From NCBI GenBank assembly GCA_002712165.1, contig PASS01000077.1, positions 1 through 64,000 of the forward strand: a stretch of DNA of 64,000 nt, read 5' to 3'. The notes under the pieces are model-generated. The model did not search any database. It was not told the origin of the DNA and saw only the letters and a list, made by a program, of their open reading frames with translations. Positions 11,341-24,527 of this stretch are shown piece after piece. This DNA is from Fidelibacterota bacterium (GTDB taxonomy: Bacteria; Pseudomonadota; Alphaproteobacteria; Rhodospirillales; Rhodospirillaceae). Both the position numbers and the translations under genes were made by a program. How positions within the stretch are numbered: the first letter of the stretch is position 1; each line of letters starts with the position of its first letter.

Positions 11341-12903
11341 CTACCGCAAAAATGCAAATAATTGGCTGCCCAGCGGCGAGACGCCGGTAGCACTTTTAGC
11401 CAAGTCTGCATGATAATTAATGAGCAAGTTAGCCACCGACTGGTTCATAACATCAAGTATAGGTAGTGGATAGATACCCATCCATATCACTACAAAAACC
11501 AAGGGTCCAAAAATGATAATTTCACGTGGACTCAGGTCTAGCAGTGCTTTCACATCATCTTTGTCTAGCTCCCCATAGATGACCCTGCGGTATAGGTATA
11601 GCATGTAAGTCGCACCAAGAATCACACCTGTAGCAGCCAGCAACGACACCCAGGTGTTCACTTGAAAAACGCCAATAAGAACTAAAAATTCGCCAACAAA
11701 CCCAGACGTGCCAGGTAAACCAACCGATGCTAACATAAATACCATAAACACTAGAGCGTACTTCGGCATGTTATTAACGAGGCCACCGTATCGACTAATT
11801 TCTCGGGTATGCAAGCGATCATAAACGACCCCTACGCAAAGAAATAGCGCCGCGGAGACAATGCCGTGAGACAGCATCTGAAAAATGGCACCCTCAACTG
11901 CTTGCTGCGTAGCTGCAAACGTACCCACCGTCACAAATCCCATATGCGCAACCGACGAGTAAGCAATGAGTTTTTTCATATCCTGCTGCACAAGCGCAAC
12001 AAGAGAAGTATAAATTATGGCAATGATCGAGATCACATAAACTAGAGGTGTGAAGTAAGCGCTAGCCTCCGGAAGCATAGGTAATGAAAATCTTAAGAAT
12101 CCATAACCACCCATCTTCAGTAGCACGCCAGCCAGTATCACAGACCCTGCGGTAGGAGCATCTACGTGAGCATCAGGCAGCCATGTATGTACAGGCCACA
12201 TTGGAACCTTTACAGCGAATGATGCAAACATGCCAAGCCACAACAAATACTGCATATTTCGAGCGAAGTCGGCTTCCATCAGAGCCGGAATATCGGTAGT
12301 GCCCACCTGGAAATACATGGCTAGCATCGCGATCAGCAGAAGAACTGAACCAGTCAATGTGTATAGAAAAAATTTAAATGCGGAATACACCCGACGGCCA
12401 CCACCCCAGACTCCAATAATCAGGAACATAGGAATCAGCACACCCTCAAAGAAAACATAAAACAAAACCATGTCGAGGGCACAGAACATGCCGACCATCA
12501 TAGTTTCTAGTAATAGAAAAGCCGCCATGTACTCCTTTACCATCTTGGTGATGGAATCCCATGATGCAAGAATACAGATGGGCATGAGGAACGTAGATAG
12601 AATTACGAACAGCATCGAAATACCATCCACGCCCATGTGGTAAGATATTCGATAGTCGGGTAACCAATTAAGTCGTTCTTCGAACTGAAATTCGGCGGTG
12701 CCGGACTCAAAACCAATCCAGATAAACAGGGAAATCACAAAAGTTAGCAATGTTGTCCAAAGAGCCACATAACGTGCCTGGCTGGCCACTATATTAGACT
12801 TGCCACGCAAGAACATAATCAATGTCGCTCCCAGAAGCGGTAGGAACGTCACCACTGATAGAATTGGTAAGTCGGTCATGAAATTAGAAAGCGCCGTCAT
12901 CAT
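11341..12903 (-). CDS. nuoM: NADH-quinone oxidoreductase subunit M
   Basis: [19 protein letters not shown], antiporter-like subunit; operon context. Confidence 0.95.
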   Translation of the reverse strand: MMTALSNFMTDLPILSVVTFLPLLGATLIMFLRGKSNIVASQARYVALWTTLLTFVISLFIWIGFESGTAEFQFEERLNWLPDYRISYHMGVDGISMLFVILSTFLMPICILASWDSITKMVKEYMAAFLLLETMMVGMFCALDMVLFYVFFEGVLIPMFLIIGVWGGGRRVYSAFKFFLYTLTGSVLLLIAMLAMYFQVGTTDIPALMEADFARNMQYLLWLGMFASFAVKVPMWPVHTWLPDAHVDAPTAGSVILAGVLLKMGGYGFLRFSLPMLPEASAYFTPLVYVISIIAIIYTSLVALVQQDMKKLIAYSSVAHMGFVTVGTFAATQQAVEGAIFQMLSHGIVSAALFLCVGVVYDRLHTREISRYGGLVNNMPKYALVFMVFMLASVGLPGTSGFVGEFLVLIGVFQVNTWVSLLAATGVILGATYMLYLYRRVIYGELDKDDVKALLDLSPREIIIFGPLVFVVIWMGIYPLPILDVMNQSVANLLINYHADLAKSATGVSPLGSQLFAFLR

Positions 12904-12907
12904 AACG

Positions 12908-14845
12908 TTAGCTCGATCCCCCTACTATGCTCCACGTTACAAATGCTGCGATACCAACAATCATAGCGAAAGCGTAGTGATAGAGATAACCGGTCTGAAC
13001 CGCACTAATTCGTTTTGCAGCGCGGATTGTTAGAGCTGAAATACCATCGGGGCCATAACCATCAATGATGCGCGTATCCCCTCCTTTCCAGAACAATTGG
13101 CCACAACGGAATGCGTTTTTAACGAAAATGTAGTTATACAATTCATCGAAGTACCATTTATTAAGCAAGAATCTATATACGCCAGGAAATACTGTAACCA
13201 ACCTGGCCGGCAATTCAGGCCTACGAATATACATAAAATATGCGATCCCTAATCCCAGCAAGCTGACAAATAGTGGCAGGTATTTGATGTAAAACTCAGG
13301 ATGGAACTCAAGCACATTAGCAATCGAATCCTGCGAGGCGAATACGGTAATCGCATTACCCCAAAACTCCTGACGTCCTTCGCCAACGAATATGTTGTAA
13401 CCAATCATTCCCGCGAACATCGCGCCCAAAGCTAGGCCAGCCAGTGGAATTGTCATGATTTTTGGGCTTTCATGGACGTGGTCCATAATCTGCTTATCAG
13501 CTCGCGGTGATCCAAAAAAAGTCAAGAAAGTCAAACGCCAAGAATAGAATGAAGTCAACAAAGCTGCGGCGATTCCCATGGCGAAGGCATAATTACCGAC
13601 CCAAGTATGAGCTGCATGGGCTGCCTCAATTACCATGTCCTTTGAATAATAGCCCGATAGAGGCGGTATGCCTGTCAGAGCTAAATTACCTATTATCATA
13701 ACCGCGAATGTGAAAGGGATGAGTCGCCATATCCCACCCATTTTACGAATATCTTGCTCTTCGGACATAGCATGGATAACTGAGCCGGCTCCGAGAAATA
13801 ATAGGGCTTTAAACCATGCGTGCGTAACCAAATGAAATATTCCGGCTTGGTAGGCCGAAACACCGCAAGCAAAAAACATATAGCCCAATTGAGAGCAAGT
13901 CGAATAAGCAATAATTCGTTTAATATCGTTCTGTACGCATCCTATCGTCGCTGCAAAAAAGGCTGTGGATGCTCCGATAAAGGTAACAACTGCTAGCGCT
14001 GTTGGTGCGTATTCAAACAACGGTGACATGCGTGCTACCAAAAAGACTCCAGCCGTGACCATAGTAGCGGCATGGATGAGCGCAGAAACAGGCGTCGGTC
14101 CTTCCATTGCGTCAGGCAACCATGTATGCAGAAATAGCTGGGCAGATTTACCCATGGCGCCAACGAACAAGAGCAGGCAAGTAATGGTCAGCGCATGAAC
14201 ATGCAGTCCAAAGAAATTTACTTCTGTATCAGCATGATTGGCAGCTGCATCAAAGATGACCTCGAAGGTCACTGAGTCGAATAAGAAATAAATGGCAAAG
14301 ATGCCTAGCAGAAAGCCGAAGTCGCCTACTCGATTGACTACAAATGCTTTTATCGCTGCTGCATTGGCTGCTGATTTCTTAAACCAGAAACCAATGAGTA
14401 GGTAGGAAAAGACTCCAACGCCCTCCCAACCGAAAAATAACTGCACTAGGTTATCTGCTGTCACCAACATCAACATGGCAAAAGTAAACATAGATAGATA
14501 GGCCATGAAACGAGGCTTGCTATCGTCATCAGACATATAGCCGATGGAATAAATATGAATCAGCGTTGACACCGAAGTTACGGTCATCACCATTACTGCT
14601 GATAACGTATCGTAGCGTAAGGCCCATTGGGCATCAAAAGTACCTGAGGCCAACCACGTCGCTATAACTATAGTCTGCGAGTTACCATTTAACGCCACTT
14701 CCATAAATGCCGGAATCGACGCAAGTGCTGCCAAGCCGACGCCCAGGCAGGTGATAATTTGCGACGATCGATCGCCAATCATGCGCCCAAATAAACCAGC
14801 TATGAACGCGCCCAGCAAAGGCAGGAAAACGGCTACAACCAACAC
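12908..14845 (-). CDS. nuoL: NADH-quinone oxidoreductase subunit L
   Basis: 645 aa; [48 protein letters not shown]. Confidence 0.96.
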   Translation of the reverse strand: MLVVAVFLPLLGAFIAGLFGRMIGDRSSQIITCLGVGLAALASIPAFMEVALNGNSQTIVIATWLASGTFDAQWALRYDTLSAVMVMTVTSVSTLIHIYSIGYMSDDDSKPRFMAYLSMFTFAMLMLVTADNLVQLFFGWEGVGVFSYLLIGFWFKKSAANAAAIKAFVVNRVGDFGFLLGIFAIYFLFDSVTFEVIFDAAANHADTEVNFFGLHVHALTITCLLLFVGAMGKSAQLFLHTWLPDAMEGPTPVSALIHAATMVTAGVFLVARMSPLFEYAPTALAVVTFIGASTAFFAATIGCVQNDIKRIIAYSTCSQLGYMFFACGVSAYQAGIFHLVTHAWFKALLFLGAGSVIHAMSEEQDIRKMGGIWRLIPFTFAVMIIGNLALTGIPPLSGYYSKDMVIEAAHAAHTWVGNYAFAMGIAAALLTSFYSWRLTFLTFFGSPRADKQIMDHVHESPKIMTIPLAGLALGAMFAGMIGYNIFVGEGRQEFWGNAITVFASQDSIANVLEFHPEFYIKYLPLFVSLLGLGIAYFMYIRRPELPARLVTVFPGVYRFLLNKWYFDELYNYIFVKNAFRCGQLFWKGGDTRIIDGYGPDGISALTIRAAKRISAVQTGYLYHYAFAMIVGIAAFVTWSIVGGSS

Positions 14846-14849
14846 TGCC

Positions 14850-15185
14850 CTACCCTCTCATTTCATTAATATCTTCGACTTCGATGGAGTGCTTGTTACG
14901 ATAGAACACTACAACGATGGCAAGGCCGATCGCTGCCTCAGCAGCAGCAACTGTTAATATAAGCATGGCAAAAACTTGGCCGATGAGGTCATTCAAATAA
15001 GCAGAGAACGCAACCATATTGATGTTCACTGCTAATAGCATAAGCTCGATAGACATCATGATGACAATAAGATTTTTTCGATTTAGGAAAATTCCAAAAA
15101 TACCAAGAGTAAATAGAATTGCCCCCACCGTCAGGTAGTGTCCCAAACCAACCGCCAGAAGCCCGCTTTCTACAGTCCCCATCAT
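14850..15185 (-). CDS. nuoK: NADH-quinone oxidoreductase subunit K
   Basis: [44 protein letters not shown]. Confidence 0.95.
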   Translation of the reverse strand: MMGTVESGLLAVGLGHYLTVGAILFTLGIFGIFLNRKNLIVIMMSIELMLLAVNINMVAFSAYLNDLIGQVFAMLILTVAAAEAAIGLAIVVVFYRNKHSIEVEDINEMRG

Positions 15186-15250
15186 AACAAGCCCTTCCGG
15201 GATGGAACTTGGACAACACTAACCGTATCTTCCGGACGTCTTTTGATTTG

Positions 15251-15808
15251 TTAAGATATTTTTTGCTTCCTCACTCCTGGTCGGCGCCGCAATGTCAAAA
15301 CAATTGCACCTATCATCGCGACTAACAAAACAATGCCAGCAGCCTGAAACGTATATACGTAGTCGGTATACAAGATCGCTCCTAGAGCTTCAGTATTGCT
15401 GATTTCAGACATCGACGGTGTTGGCGCTACGCGTAGCCCTTCGGCACTAGGTGCCATAGTCCATCCACCATAAACCACGGCTAATTCTGCCAATAGTATC
15501 AATCCCACCAATGCGCCAACCGGCAAATACTTAAGAAAGCCCTCTCGCATTACGGTAACGTTGATGTCGATCATCATCACGACAAACAGAAACAGCACAG
15601 CAACCGCACCGACATAGACCACGACCAAAATCATGGCTACGAACTCAGCACCAAGCAAAACAAACAAGCCTGCGGAATTAAAAAATGTTAGTATCAACCA
15701 AAGTACTGAATGCACAGGGTTGCGCTGAAATATAACATTCAGCGCACCAACGACAGCAATAATGGAGAATAAATAAAAAGCCAGTGACGCAACAATCATG
15801 CTACGCAC
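15251..15808 (-). CDS. nuoJ: NADH-quinone oxidoreductase subunit J
   Basis: YVGAVAVLFLFVVMMIDIN; operon context. Confidence 0.94.
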   Translation of the reverse strand: MRSMIVASLAFYLFSIIAVVGALNVIFQRNPVHSVLWLILTFFNSAGLFVLLGAEFVAMILVVVYVGAVAVLFLFVVMMIDINVTVMREGFLKYLPVGALVGLILLAELAVVYGGWTMAPSAEGLRVAPTPSMSEISNTEALGAILYTDYVYTFQAAGIVLLVAMIGAIVLTLRRRPGVRKQKIS

Positions 15809-15880
15809 CTATAAAAATGGCTAGCGCATATTCCCGTCTTCATACCAGCCGTCTCCATTTACCACGCTAACTCAGCTATC

Positions 15881-16369
15881 CTAACGATAGGGCGCATCTA
15901 ATTCTAACCTCTTGGATAGCTCGTTTTCCCATCGGTCGCCATTTGCAAGTAATTTATCTTTATTATATAGCAATTCGTCATGAGTCTCCGTTGCGTACTC
16001 AAAGTTTGGCCCTTCTACGATAGCGTCTACTGGGCAGGCTTCCTCGCAATATCCACAGTAAATACATTTGGTCATATCTATATCGTAGCGAGTGGTGCGA
16101 CGGCTACCATCGCTTCGAGCCTCCGCTTCAATAGTAATCGCTTGAGCCGGGCAAATAGCTTCGCATAACTTGCAAGCAATGCAGCGCTCTTCACCATTTG
16201 GATAACGCCTCAATGCATGTTCGCCCCGAAACCGTGGCGAAATTGGTCCCTTCTCCCATGGATAATTAACCGTAACTTTAGGGCGGAACATATATCGAAG
16301 CGTCAGCAACATTCCTGAAGCAAGTTCCCAAAGTAGAGCTGCGCGCGCAGTGTGATCTAAGAATGCCAT
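15881..16369 (-). CDS. nuoI: NADH-quinone oxidoreductase subunit I
   Basis: Two 4Fe-4S motifs [12 protein letters not shown] and [12 protein letters not shown]. Confidence 0.96.
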   Translation of the reverse strand: MAFLDHTARAALLWELASGMLLTLRYMFRPKVTVNYPWEKGPISPRFRGEHALRRYPNGEERCIACKLCEAICPAQAITIEAEARSDGSRRTTRYDIDMTKCIYCGYCEEACPVDAIVEGPNFEYATETHDELLYNKDKLLANGDRWENELSKRLELDAPYR

Positions 16370-16379
16370 TGACCTATCC

Positions 16380-17390
16380 TTATCCAGCCAACTGATCTGT
16401 AGAGACTAAAAATCCAGCAGTGAGAACTAACCATACTAAAGATAGTGGCAAGAAAACTTTCCACCCAAGACGCATCAATTGGTCGTAACGGTATCGAGGA
16501 AAAGTCGCTCGCACCCATATAAAAACGAAAAGGCAGAATGCCACTTTAACCATAAACCAAACAAAACCCGGCACCCATGTGAATAGTGCGATATCCATAG
16601 GTGGCAGCCAACCGCCTAAAAACAGTACTGTAACCACAGCCGACATCATTATCATGTTCATATACTCACCTAAAAAGAACAAGGCGAAGGACATGGAAGA
16701 ATACTCGGTCATAAAACCGGCAACTAATTCTGATTCTGCTTCGGGAAGGTCAAATGGGTGACGATTAGTCTCGGCGAGTACTGATATAAAAAATACAATA
16801 AACATGGGAAAATGTGGAATGAAGTACCACATGCCCTGCTGGGCCATCACTACTTCAGATAGATTTAAAGACCCCGCAGTCAATAAAACTGAAATCATGA
16901 CGAAGCCAATAGAAACTTCGTATGACACCATCTGCGCTGCAGAACGCATCGCGCCAAGAAATGCGTACCTGCTGTTAGACGCCCAGCCGGCCATGACCAC
17001 GCCGTAAACGCCAAGCGATGATATAGCGAATAAATATAAGATCCCAACATTTAGGTTCGAAATTAACCATCCTTCATCGACCGGGATCACAGCCCAAGCC
17101 ATAAGTGCCAAAGTAAAAGTCACCATTGGGGCCAACAAAAAAACGACGGGACTAGAACCAGTGGGAATAACTGTTTCTTTAAAAAGTAATTTCACTGCAT
17201 CAGCAAACGGTTGGAGCAACCCGAACGGACCAACCACATTAGGACCTTTACGAAGCTGCATAGCCCCAATGATGCGACGTTCAGCATAGGTCAAATACGC
17301 CATAGTCAGCATGACTGGGACGGCAAAAAGAAGAATTTTGCCAAGGATCCAAGCGAATGGAATTAGATAGCCATTTAAAAACTCAGTCAT
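16380..17390 (-). CDS. nuoH: NADH-quinone oxidoreductase subunit H
   Basis: [49 protein letters not shown]. Confidence 0.96.
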   Translation of the reverse strand: MTEFLNGYLIPFAWILGKILLFAVPVMLTMAYLTYAERRIIGAMQLRKGPNVVGPFGLLQPFADAVKLLFKETVIPTGSSPVVFLLAPMVTFTLALMAWAVIPVDEGWLISNLNVGILYLFAISSLGVYGVVMAGWASNSRYAFLGAMRSAAQMVSYEVSIGFVMISVLLTAGSLNLSEVVMAQQGMWYFIPHFPMFIVFFISVLAETNRHPFDLPEAESELVAGFMTEYSSMSFALFFLGEYMNMIMMSAVVTVLFLGGWLPPMDIALFTWVPGFVWFMVKVAFCLFVFIWVRATFPRYRYDQLMRLGWKVFLPLSLVWLVLTAGFLVSTDQLAG

Positions 17391-19446
17391 CAGTCCCCGT
17401 TTTCTTTATTTCATCGGAGACAAACATTTCCGTGCAGCGTGCCATTGTCTGAGAAGCACGACTGATGGAGTCAGTCATATAGTAGTTTTTAATTGGATAA
17501 TCAAAACCAGTAGAATTTATCGAACCTACACCTCCAAAACTAGTCCATTCAGCAGGCTCAACTATATCCACCGTTGAAAATACACTATTAACATCAGACA
17601 AGCGTTTACGCATTTGAGATAAGTTATCGTATGGCAGCTTTTTATCTAAAATTTCAGATAATGCGCGGATTATAGCCCAATCCTCACGCGCATCCCCAGG
17701 TGGAAAAGATGCACGATAGGCTTTTTGGGGACGCCCCTCTGTGTTTACATATGTGCCATCTTTCTCAGTAAATGCAGCTCCGGGTAATATGACATCAGCA
17801 CAATGCGCTCCATGATCACCATGATGGCCTTGATAAACGACGAAAACCTTATCTAAACCTCGAGTATCGATTTCATCAGCACCAAGAAGATATAATAACT
17901 CTATCTCACCTTTACGTGCACCATCTAGAATATCACGTGTTCCCTTACCGCCCGGACCAGGAACAAATCCGATATCAAGCGCCCCAACTCGTGCACCAGC
18001 CGTATGTAATACGTTAAACCCGTTCCAGCCATCTTTAACTAAACCATAACTATTGGATAATGCTCGTGCTGCCGCTAAAATTGCTTCACTATCAGACCGA
18101 GTCAAAGCCGCCATCCCCAAAATAAGCATTGGCGCCTCAGCATTCTTGAGCACAGCAGCAAAAGGGTGGCTGCCATCAGCTATTTTCGCAAGAACATCAG
18201 CAGTATCGCCGAGATGGTTATACTCGTAGGTCAAATCCAATTCTTCACCGATAACACCAGCCTGAAACCCACCCTGTAAATATCTCTTGCGTATCCGTGC
18301 ATTCAGGACTGGAGCCTCCTTTCTTGGATTAGAGCCTATTATAAGAATCACATCTGCTTTTTCTATTCCAGCGATTGTGGAGTTAAACAAATAAGACGCA
18401 CGCACTGAAGGGTCGAGTGCAGCGCCATCTTGACGACAATCTAAATTGGCTGAACCTAACATCGTCATAAGGTCTTTGAGCGCAATCATGGACTCACAGT
18501 CCATCATATCGCCTGCGATAGATGCAATTTTGTTGCCAGGCAAGCCTCTAGCTTTTGAAGCAATTGCATCAAAAGCATCCTGCCAACTCGCAGAGACAAG
18601 CTTGCCATCACGACGTACATAGGGTTGGTCAAGACGCTGATATTTGAGGCCATCGCATGCTAACCGACTTTTGTCGCCTAACCATTCTTCATTCACATCT
18701 TCGTTTATACGTGGCAATATTCGCATAACTTCGCGGCCGCGAACGTCTACACGGATATTGCTGCCGACTGCATCTAAAACGTCTATAGATTCTGTTTTTC
18801 GTAATTCCCATGATCGTGCTTTAAATTCATAGGGCTTACTGGTTAAAGCACCTACGGGGCAAAGATCAACGACACAACCTGATAATTCGGAATCTAGAGC
18901 TTTTTCGAGGTAGGTCGTAATTTCCATATCTTCACCACGACCTGTAGCACCCAACTCAGGCACTCCCGCAATTTCTGTCGCAAAACGAACACAACGTGTG
19001 CAATGTATACACCGGGTCATAATGGTGGAGACAACCGGCCCCATGTATTTATCTTTAACGGCACGCTTGTTTTCCTCAAAGCGTCCACGATCAAAGCCAT
19101 ATGCCATCGCCTGATCTTGAAGATCGCACTCACCACCCTGGTCACAGATCGGACAATCTAAAGGGTGATTGATAAGAAGAAATTCCATCACGCCTGCACG
19201 AGACTTGAATGCTTTATCGGATTTAGTATGGACAACCATACCTTCTCCTGCTGGCATCGCACATGACGCAACTGGCTTTGGTGATTTTTCGACATCAACC
19301 AAGCACATACGACAATTACCAGCTATAGATAATCGGTCATGATAACAGAACCGGGGAATCTCAATGCCTGCGATTTCCGCCGCCTGCAAGATTGTAGTCC
19401 CAGGCGCTACATCAATTTCCATGCCGTCGATGGTTATTTTTGGCAT
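17383..19446 (-). CDS. nuoG: NADH-quinone oxidoreductase subunit G
   Basis: 2Fe-2S ferredoxin domain, [10 protein letters not shown], operon context. Confidence 0.95.
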   Translation of the reverse strand: MPKITIDGMEIDVAPGTTILQAAEIAGIEIPRFCYHDRLSIAGNCRMCLVDVEKSPKPVASCAMPAGEGMVVHTKSDKAFKSRAGVMEFLLINHPLDCPICDQGGECDLQDQAMAYGFDRGRFEENKRAVKDKYMGPVVSTIMTRCIHCTRCVRFATEIAGVPELGATGRGEDMEITTYLEKALDSELSGCVVDLCPVGALTSKPYEFKARSWELRKTESIDVLDAVGSNIRVDVRGREVMRILPRINEDVNEEWLGDKSRLACDGLKYQRLDQPYVRRDGKLVSASWQDAFDAIASKARGLPGNKIASIAGDMMDCESMIALKDLMTMLGSANLDCRQDGAALDPSVRASYLFNSTIAGIEKADVILIIGSNPRKEAPVLNARIRKRYLQGGFQAGVIGEELDLTYEYNHLGDTADVLAKIADGSHPFAAVLKNAEAPMLILGMAALTRSDSEAILAAARALSNSYGLVKDGWNGFNVLHTAGARVGALDIGFVPGPGGKGTRDILDGARKGEIELLYLLGADEIDTRGLDKVFVVYQGHHGDHGAHCADVILPGAAFTEKDGTYVNTEGRPQKAYRASFPPGDAREDWAIIRALSEILDKKLPYDNLSQMRKRLSDVNSVFSTVDIVEPAEWTSFGGVGSINSTGFDYPIKNYYMTDSISRASQTMARCTEMFVSDEIKKTGTDD

Positions 19447-19468
19447 GCTAATTCCTTAGCCATTTACA

Positions 19469-20761
19469 TTAAGCTGCTTTTTCGCGGATTTTAGCGTCAC
19501 GATGTTCTCGAATTCGCCGTTCCAGTTCCGGTTTAAAATGGCGAATAAGACCTTGTACCGGCCATGCTGCAGCATCCCCTAACGCACATATTGTGTGTCC
19601 TTCTATCTGATAAGTAACTTGCTCTAAGGTGTCTATTTCCTGCAGTGTGGCTTCACCTCTAACCATGCGCATCATTACTCGAGCAAGCCAGCCTGTTCCT
19701 TCGCGGCATGGCGTGCACTGGCCACAACTTTCGTGCTTATAGAAAGCTGAAAGGCGAGCAATACAAGCAACTACATCTGCGGACTTATCCATAACCATAA
19801 CCGCTGCTGTGCCAAGTCCAGATTTTACATCTTTAAGAGAATCAAAATCCATCAAAACGGAGTCGCAAATTGATTTTGGAAGCAATGGTACCGAAGCTCC
19901 ACCGGGAATAATCGCCTGTAAATTATCCCATCCGCCACGTACACCCCCAGCATGAGTCTCAATCAGTTCACGAAGAGGAATTCCCATGCTTTCCTCAACG
20001 TTACAGGGCTTATTAACATTACCCGAAATACAAAAAACTTTAGTACCAGTATTATTTGGCCTACCAATACTAGAAAACCAGCTTGCACCTCGACGCAAAA
20101 TCGTCGGCACAACCGCAATGCTCTCAACGTTATTCACAGTTGTTGGGCAACCGTACAAACCAACACCGGCTGGGAAAGGAGGTTTAAGACGCGGCTGACC
20201 TTTGTTACCTTCCAGACTTTCGATAAGAGCCGTTTCCTCACCGCAAATATACGCACCAGCACCGCGATGTAGATACAAATCGAAATCCCAACCTGAACCA
20301 CATGCATTCTTACCAATAAGTCCAGTTTCGTAAGCTTCATCAATCGCAGTTTGTAAGTTTGAGGCTTCGTTGTAGAACTCCCCGCGAATATAGATATAGC
20401 ATTTGTGCGCTCTCATAGCGAAGCTGGCAAGCAAGCAACCTTCAACTAATTTGTGAGGGTCAAAACGCATCATATCCCGATCTTTACATGTACCTGGCTC
20501 ACCTTCATCTGCGTTGATAACTAGATAATGAGGTCGTTCACTTTCGGTCTTAGGCATAAAAGACCACTTAATACCTGTTGGGAATCCTGCGCCACCTCGT
20601 CCACGTAGACCAGAGCGTTTCATTTCATCGATGATCCAATCTTGCCCCATGCCCATCAATTCTTTTGTTCCATCCCAATCGCCGCGCGCACGCGCACTCT
20701 TCAGTCGCCAATCGTGGCGTCCATACAGATTCGTAAAAATGCGGTCCTTGTCATGGAGCAT
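19469..20761 (-). CDS. nuoF: NADH-quinone oxidoreductase subunit F
   Basis: [33 protein letters not shown]. Confidence 0.96.
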   Translation of the reverse strand: MLHDKDRIFTNLYGRHDWRLKSARARGDWDGTKELMGMGQDWIIDEMKRSGLRGRGGAGFPTGIKWSFMPKTESERPHYLVINADEGEPGTCKDRDMMRFDPHKLVEGCLLASFAMRAHKCYIYIRGEFYNEASNLQTAIDEAYETGLIGKNACGSGWDFDLYLHRGAGAYICGEETALIESLEGNKGQPRLKPPFPAGVGLYGCPTTVNNVESIAVVPTILRRGASWFSSIGRPNNTGTKVFCISGNVNKPCNVEESMGIPLRELIETHAGGVRGGWDNLQAIIPGGASVPLLPKSICDSVLMDFDSLKDVKSGLGTAAVMVMDKSADVVACIARLSAFYKHESCGQCTPCREGTGWLARVMMRMVRGEATLQEIDTLEQVTYQIEGHTICALGDAAAWPVQGLIRHFKPELERRIREHRDAKIREKAA

Positions 20762-20772
20762 ATTATGGGCCC

Positions 20773-21477
20773 TTATACTTTTTTGCCTGGATCATCGGCC
20801 GGTCTAGCAGCTAAATCAGCTTGTGTTTTCTGAAAAGCCATTTTAGCCACAACCAAATCCTGTTTTTCAACCTGCTTCGTAGGATCTTCTGTCAGACTTG
20901 TCGGCTCACCTACTGGCGCAGACCCGGTGCGTCCTGACTGGGATCCAATCGTTGGCCTCTCCCCCCTTTTAAAGCCCTCGATAATTTTCACGGTCGAATC
21001 AAAGTCCAAGTCTTCGTAATAGTCGTCCTCAACTTGTGCCACTGGCGCATTAACGCACGCGCCAGCACACTCGACTTCGCTCAGCGTAAAGGCTCCATCC
21101 GACGTTGTTTCGCCAAAACCAATCCTTAGTGTCTCTTTACAGGCTTTGACAACATCATTTGACCCGCGCAATACACACGACAAGCTTGTACACACCTGGA
21201 TGTGTGTCCTTCCTACCGGTTGAAGGTTGAACATTGTATAAAATGTTGCAACCTCTAATACACGAATGACTGGCATATCTAACATCTTAGCAACGCACTC
21301 TATTGCGGGGCGAGATACCCACCCTTCTTGTCTCTGCGCCATATCAAGCAACGGAATAACTGCGCTCGCCTGTTTACCGACTGGGTATTTAGCGATGATA
21401 TATTTCGATTGCTCTAGATTCTCGCCGGTGAAGACAAAACTCGCAGGCTGATCAATTGCTAAATTGCGGACGCTCAT
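20773..21477 (-). CDS. nuoE: NADH-quinone oxidoreductase subunit E
   Basis: Thioredoxin-like 2Fe-2S fold ([11 protein letters not shown]...[11 protein letters not shown]), with extended C-terminal tail. Confidence 0.94.
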   Translation of the reverse strand: MSVRNLAIDQPASFVFTGENLEQSKYIIAKYPVGKQASAVIPLLDMAQRQEGWVSRPAIECVAKMLDMPVIRVLEVATFYTMFNLQPVGRTHIQVCTSLSCVLRGSNDVVKACKETLRIGFGETTSDGAFTLSEVECAGACVNAPVAQVEDDYYEDLDFDSTVKIIEGFKRGERPTIGSQSGRTGSAPVGEPTSLTEDPTKQVEKQDLVVAKMAFQKTQADLAARPADDPGKKV

Positions 21478-22655
21478 CGATCCACCTCACCAAAGACAAC
21501 ATCAATGGAGCCAAGAACGGTTGGTACATCAGCAAGCATATGCCCTCGCAGCATCATATCCATAGCCTCTAGGTGGGCAAAGCCTGGAGCGCGTATTCGG
21601 CAGCGATAAGGACGATTTGCACCATCTGAAATTAAGTAGACGCCAAATTCACCCTTTGGCGCCTCTACGGCAGCATAGATTTCACCTTCCGGAACTTTGT
21701 AGCCCTCGGTATATAATTTAAAATGATGGATTAGGGCTTCCATTGAGGTCTTCATCTCATGGCGTGGTGGCGCCAAAATCTTACGGTCGTTAACGCGACA
21801 AGGTCCTGAAGGCATCTTCTCGATACACTGGGTGATAATACGAAGTGACTCCCGCATTTCCTCGACACGAACAAGATAGCGATCGTAACAATCGCCGTGT
21901 TTACCAATCGGGATACCAAATTCAATTTCATCATAAGCGTTGTAGGGCTGAGACTTTCTTAAATCCCAAGGCACGCCAGAAGCACGTAAATTAGGCCCTG
22001 TGAAACCCCAAGCAATCGCTTCATTTCTGCTAACGATTCCTATATCAACTGTTCGTTGTTTAAATATACGGTTCTCTGTAAGAAGAGTTTCTAGTTCATC
22101 CAACACCTTTGGATAGGTTAAGGTCCATTCGTAAATCCGGTCTAATAATCCAATTGGCAAGTCACCAGCCACTCCGCCTGGCCTGAAATAGTTAGCATGC
22201 ATGCGAGCGCCACAAACTTCATCATAGAATCCCATCAGCTTCTCACGCTCTTCAAAAGTCCATAGGAACGGAGTCATAGCACCAACATCCATAGCGTAAG
22301 ATGCAATGTTCATGATGTGATTGAGTATGCGAGTAATCTCGTCAAACAACATTCTGATATATTTGGCTCTAGGAGGTATTTCAATTCCCAAGAGCCGCTC
22401 AGTAGCTATTGAAAATGCTTCTTCCTGACTCATTGGAGAGACGTAGTCGAGTCTATCGAAATAAGGCACTGCTTGCAGATAGGTTTTATATTCTATGAGC
22501 TTCTCGGTACCGCGATGAAGAAGCCCAATATGCGGGTCTACTCGATTTATGACTTCGCCGCCCATTTCAAGAACTAAGCGCAGCACTCCGTGCGCGGCGG
22601 GGTGCTGAGGACCAAAGTTAACTGTATAATTTTCAATTTCTACAGGCGCTGACAT
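21474..22655 (-). CDS. nuoD: NADH-quinone oxidoreductase subunit D
   Basis: [26 protein letters not shown]; start moved to MSAPVEIEN. Confidence 0.95.
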   Translation of the reverse strand: MSAPVEIENYTVNFGPQHPAAHGVLRLVLEMGGEVINRVDPHIGLLHRGTEKLIEYKTYLQAVPYFDRLDYVSPMSQEEAFSIATERLLGIEIPPRAKYIRMLFDEITRILNHIMNIASYAMDVGAMTPFLWTFEEREKLMGFYDEVCGARMHANYFRPGGVAGDLPIGLLDRIYEWTLTYPKVLDELETLLTENRIFKQRTVDIGIVSRNEAIAWGFTGPNLRASGVPWDLRKSQPYNAYDEIEFGIPIGKHGDCYDRYLVRVEEMRESLRIITQCIEKMPSGPCRVNDRKILAPPRHEMKTSMEALIHHFKLYTEGYKVPEGEIYAAVEAPKGEFGVYLISDGANRPYRCRIRAPGFAHLEAMDMMLRGHMLADVPTVLGSIDVVFGEVDR

Positions 22656-22659
22656 AACA

Positions 22660-23301
22660 TCAAGAACTTTTCTTCCGGGACTTTTCAGACGCTTTTTCAT
22701 CGCCCGGCAACAAGTGTTGCATACCTTCCCAAGGGCTTAGAAAGTCAAACGATCTAAAATCTTGGACCAATTTGACAGGTTCGTAAATTACTCTCTTCTG
22801 AGCTTCGTCATATCGCATCTCTACATAACCAGTGAGCGGAAAGTCCTTGCGTTGAGGGTGACCATTAAAACCATAGTCCGTTAGGATCCGACGCAAGTCT
22901 GGGTGTTCAGAAAAAAACACGCCATACATGTCCCAAACTTCACGTTCAAACCAATCTGCGCATGCATAAACCGAAGTGACACTAGGTACCGGCGTCTCTT
23001 CTCCAGCCCTCACTTTAAGGCGTATACGTTCATTCCGGTTCATGCTGATGAGATGATAAACAACGTCAAAACGGTCTTCACGCTCTGGGAAATCCACGCC
23101 ACATATATCCAAAAGCTGAGTGAATTGGCATTTCGGATCATCGCGCAAAAATTCAATAACCGCGACAATTGATGTTCGCTTCACTCCCACAACAAGCTCA
23201 TCGCTCACAACCTCCGCAGATAATACATCGGCAGACAACGATTTAATGATGTGATCGGCCGTTTCACGAAGGCCAGAATAAATTAAAGCGCTATTGTTCA
23301 T
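22660..23301 (-). CDS. nuoC: NADH-quinone oxidoreductase subunit C
   Basis: [43 protein letters not shown]. Confidence 0.95.
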   Translation of the reverse strand: MNNSALIYSGLRETADHIIKSLSADVLSAEVVSDELVVGVKRTSIVAVIEFLRDDPKCQFTQLLDICGVDFPEREDRFDVVYHLISMNRNERIRLKVRAGEETPVPSVTSVYACADWFEREVWDMYGVFFSEHPDLRRILTDYGFNGHPQRKDFPLTGYVEMRYDEAQKRVIYEPVKLVQDFRSFDFLSPWEGMQHLLPGDEKASEKSRKKSS

Positions 23302-23314
23302 AAATAGTAATTAT

Positions 23315-23890
23315 CTAACGGTCGATGGTGCCAATACGGCGAATCTTTTTATGCAGTTGCATAATTCCATAGAGCAATGCTTCAGCTGTCGGGGGACATC
23401 CGGGCACATAGATATCGACGGGCACAATTCGATCACAACCCCGAACAACTGAATACGAATAGTGATAATATCCTCCACCATTCGCACATGAACCCATAGA
23501 GATAACATACCGCGGCTCTGGCATCTGGTCGTATACCCTTCGCAAGGCTGGCGCCATTTTATTGGTAAGAGTGCCAGCGACAATCATCACATCCGACTGC
23601 CTTGGACTAGGTCGAAAAAACATTCCAAATCTATCCATGTCGTAGCGGGCCATCGCGACGTGCATCATTTCAACAGCGCAGCATGCTAAGCCAAATGTCA
23701 TTGGCCACAGTGAGCCTGCACGCCCCCAATTCGCTAGTTTATCAAGACTGGTTAGAATAAACCCCTTATCCTGCAATTCTTCAGCAACGCGACTGATTAG
23801 CTGGGAATCTTCTGTATTAGCCCCGCGAATTTCATGAGTCTTATCCTCTGTCGGAACGGCTACTCCCATTCCAAAGCTCCCTTCTTCCAT
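23315..23890 (-). CDS. nuoB: NADH-quinone oxidoreductase subunit B
   Basis: [54 protein letters not shown]. Confidence 0.95.
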   Translation of the reverse strand: MEEGSFGMGVAVPTEDKTHEIRGANTEDSQLISRVAEELQDKGFILTSLDKLANWGRAGSLWPMTFGLACCAVEMMHVAMARYDMDRFGMFFRPSPRQSDVMIVAGTLTNKMAPALRRVYDQMPEPRYVISMGSCANGGGYYHYSYSVVRGCDRIVPVDIYVPGCPPTAEALLYGIMQLHKKIRRIGTIDR

Positions 23891-24225
23891 TCGTATATAA
23901 AACCCACAGTTAGCACTCCCAAAAACACCATCATTGACCAAAATCCGAACAATCCGATTTTTCCTAGGCTAACAGCCCATGGGAAAAGAAAAGCAACCTC
24001 AAGGTCAAAAATTATGAACAATATAGATACAAGGTAGAAACGAACATCAAACTTAGACCTTGCATCATCAAAGGCCTCAAAGCCGCATTCATAGGCTGAT
24101 GACTTAGCCGGATCCGGACGGTTGGGACCGGCAATTAGAGAGGCAACCACAAAAGCTATGGCCAAACCAAACGCGATCCCAAGAAATATAAGGATCGGCA
24201 GATATTCGATGAGTAGATCTTGCAT
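23860..24225 (-). CDS. nuoA: NADH-quinone oxidoreductase subunit A
   Basis: [41 protein letters not shown]. Confidence 0.95.
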   Translation of the reverse strand: MQDLLIEYLPILIFLGIAFGLAIAFVVASLIAGPNRPDPAKSSAYECGFEAFDDARSKFDVRFYLVSILFIIFDLEVAFLFPWAVSLGKIGLFGFWSMMVFLGVLTVGFIYEWKKGALEWE

Positions 24226-24527
24226 CGGGATTGCGCCTTGCTATTGGATCGCCACCACTCGCGTACCAATAGATTTTATTATACGTTAAAATACAATCGC
24301 TTATATTTCTGCAATCAAGCGGGACGATAAGTCCACATCTCCACACATCCTCGCATGCTGCATAGGGCTGATCTAAACGGCGAGGAAGAGTAAGTCAAGC
24401 TGAGTTGTGGGTCAAAAAACATTGACAATACAGAGTTTTTTGGCACCAGAAACGGCAGAAGGTCCCAAGCGCACTAATAAATGTAACAGGCCTAGGTCTG
24501 GCAGTGAGTAGCCGCTTTATCTGGCCC

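Noticed and set aside
24422-24450. TTGACA sequence in the nuoA/TBDR gap as a plus-strand promoter
   Set aside because: No matching -10 hexamer at 16-18 nt and no plus-strand gene downstream.
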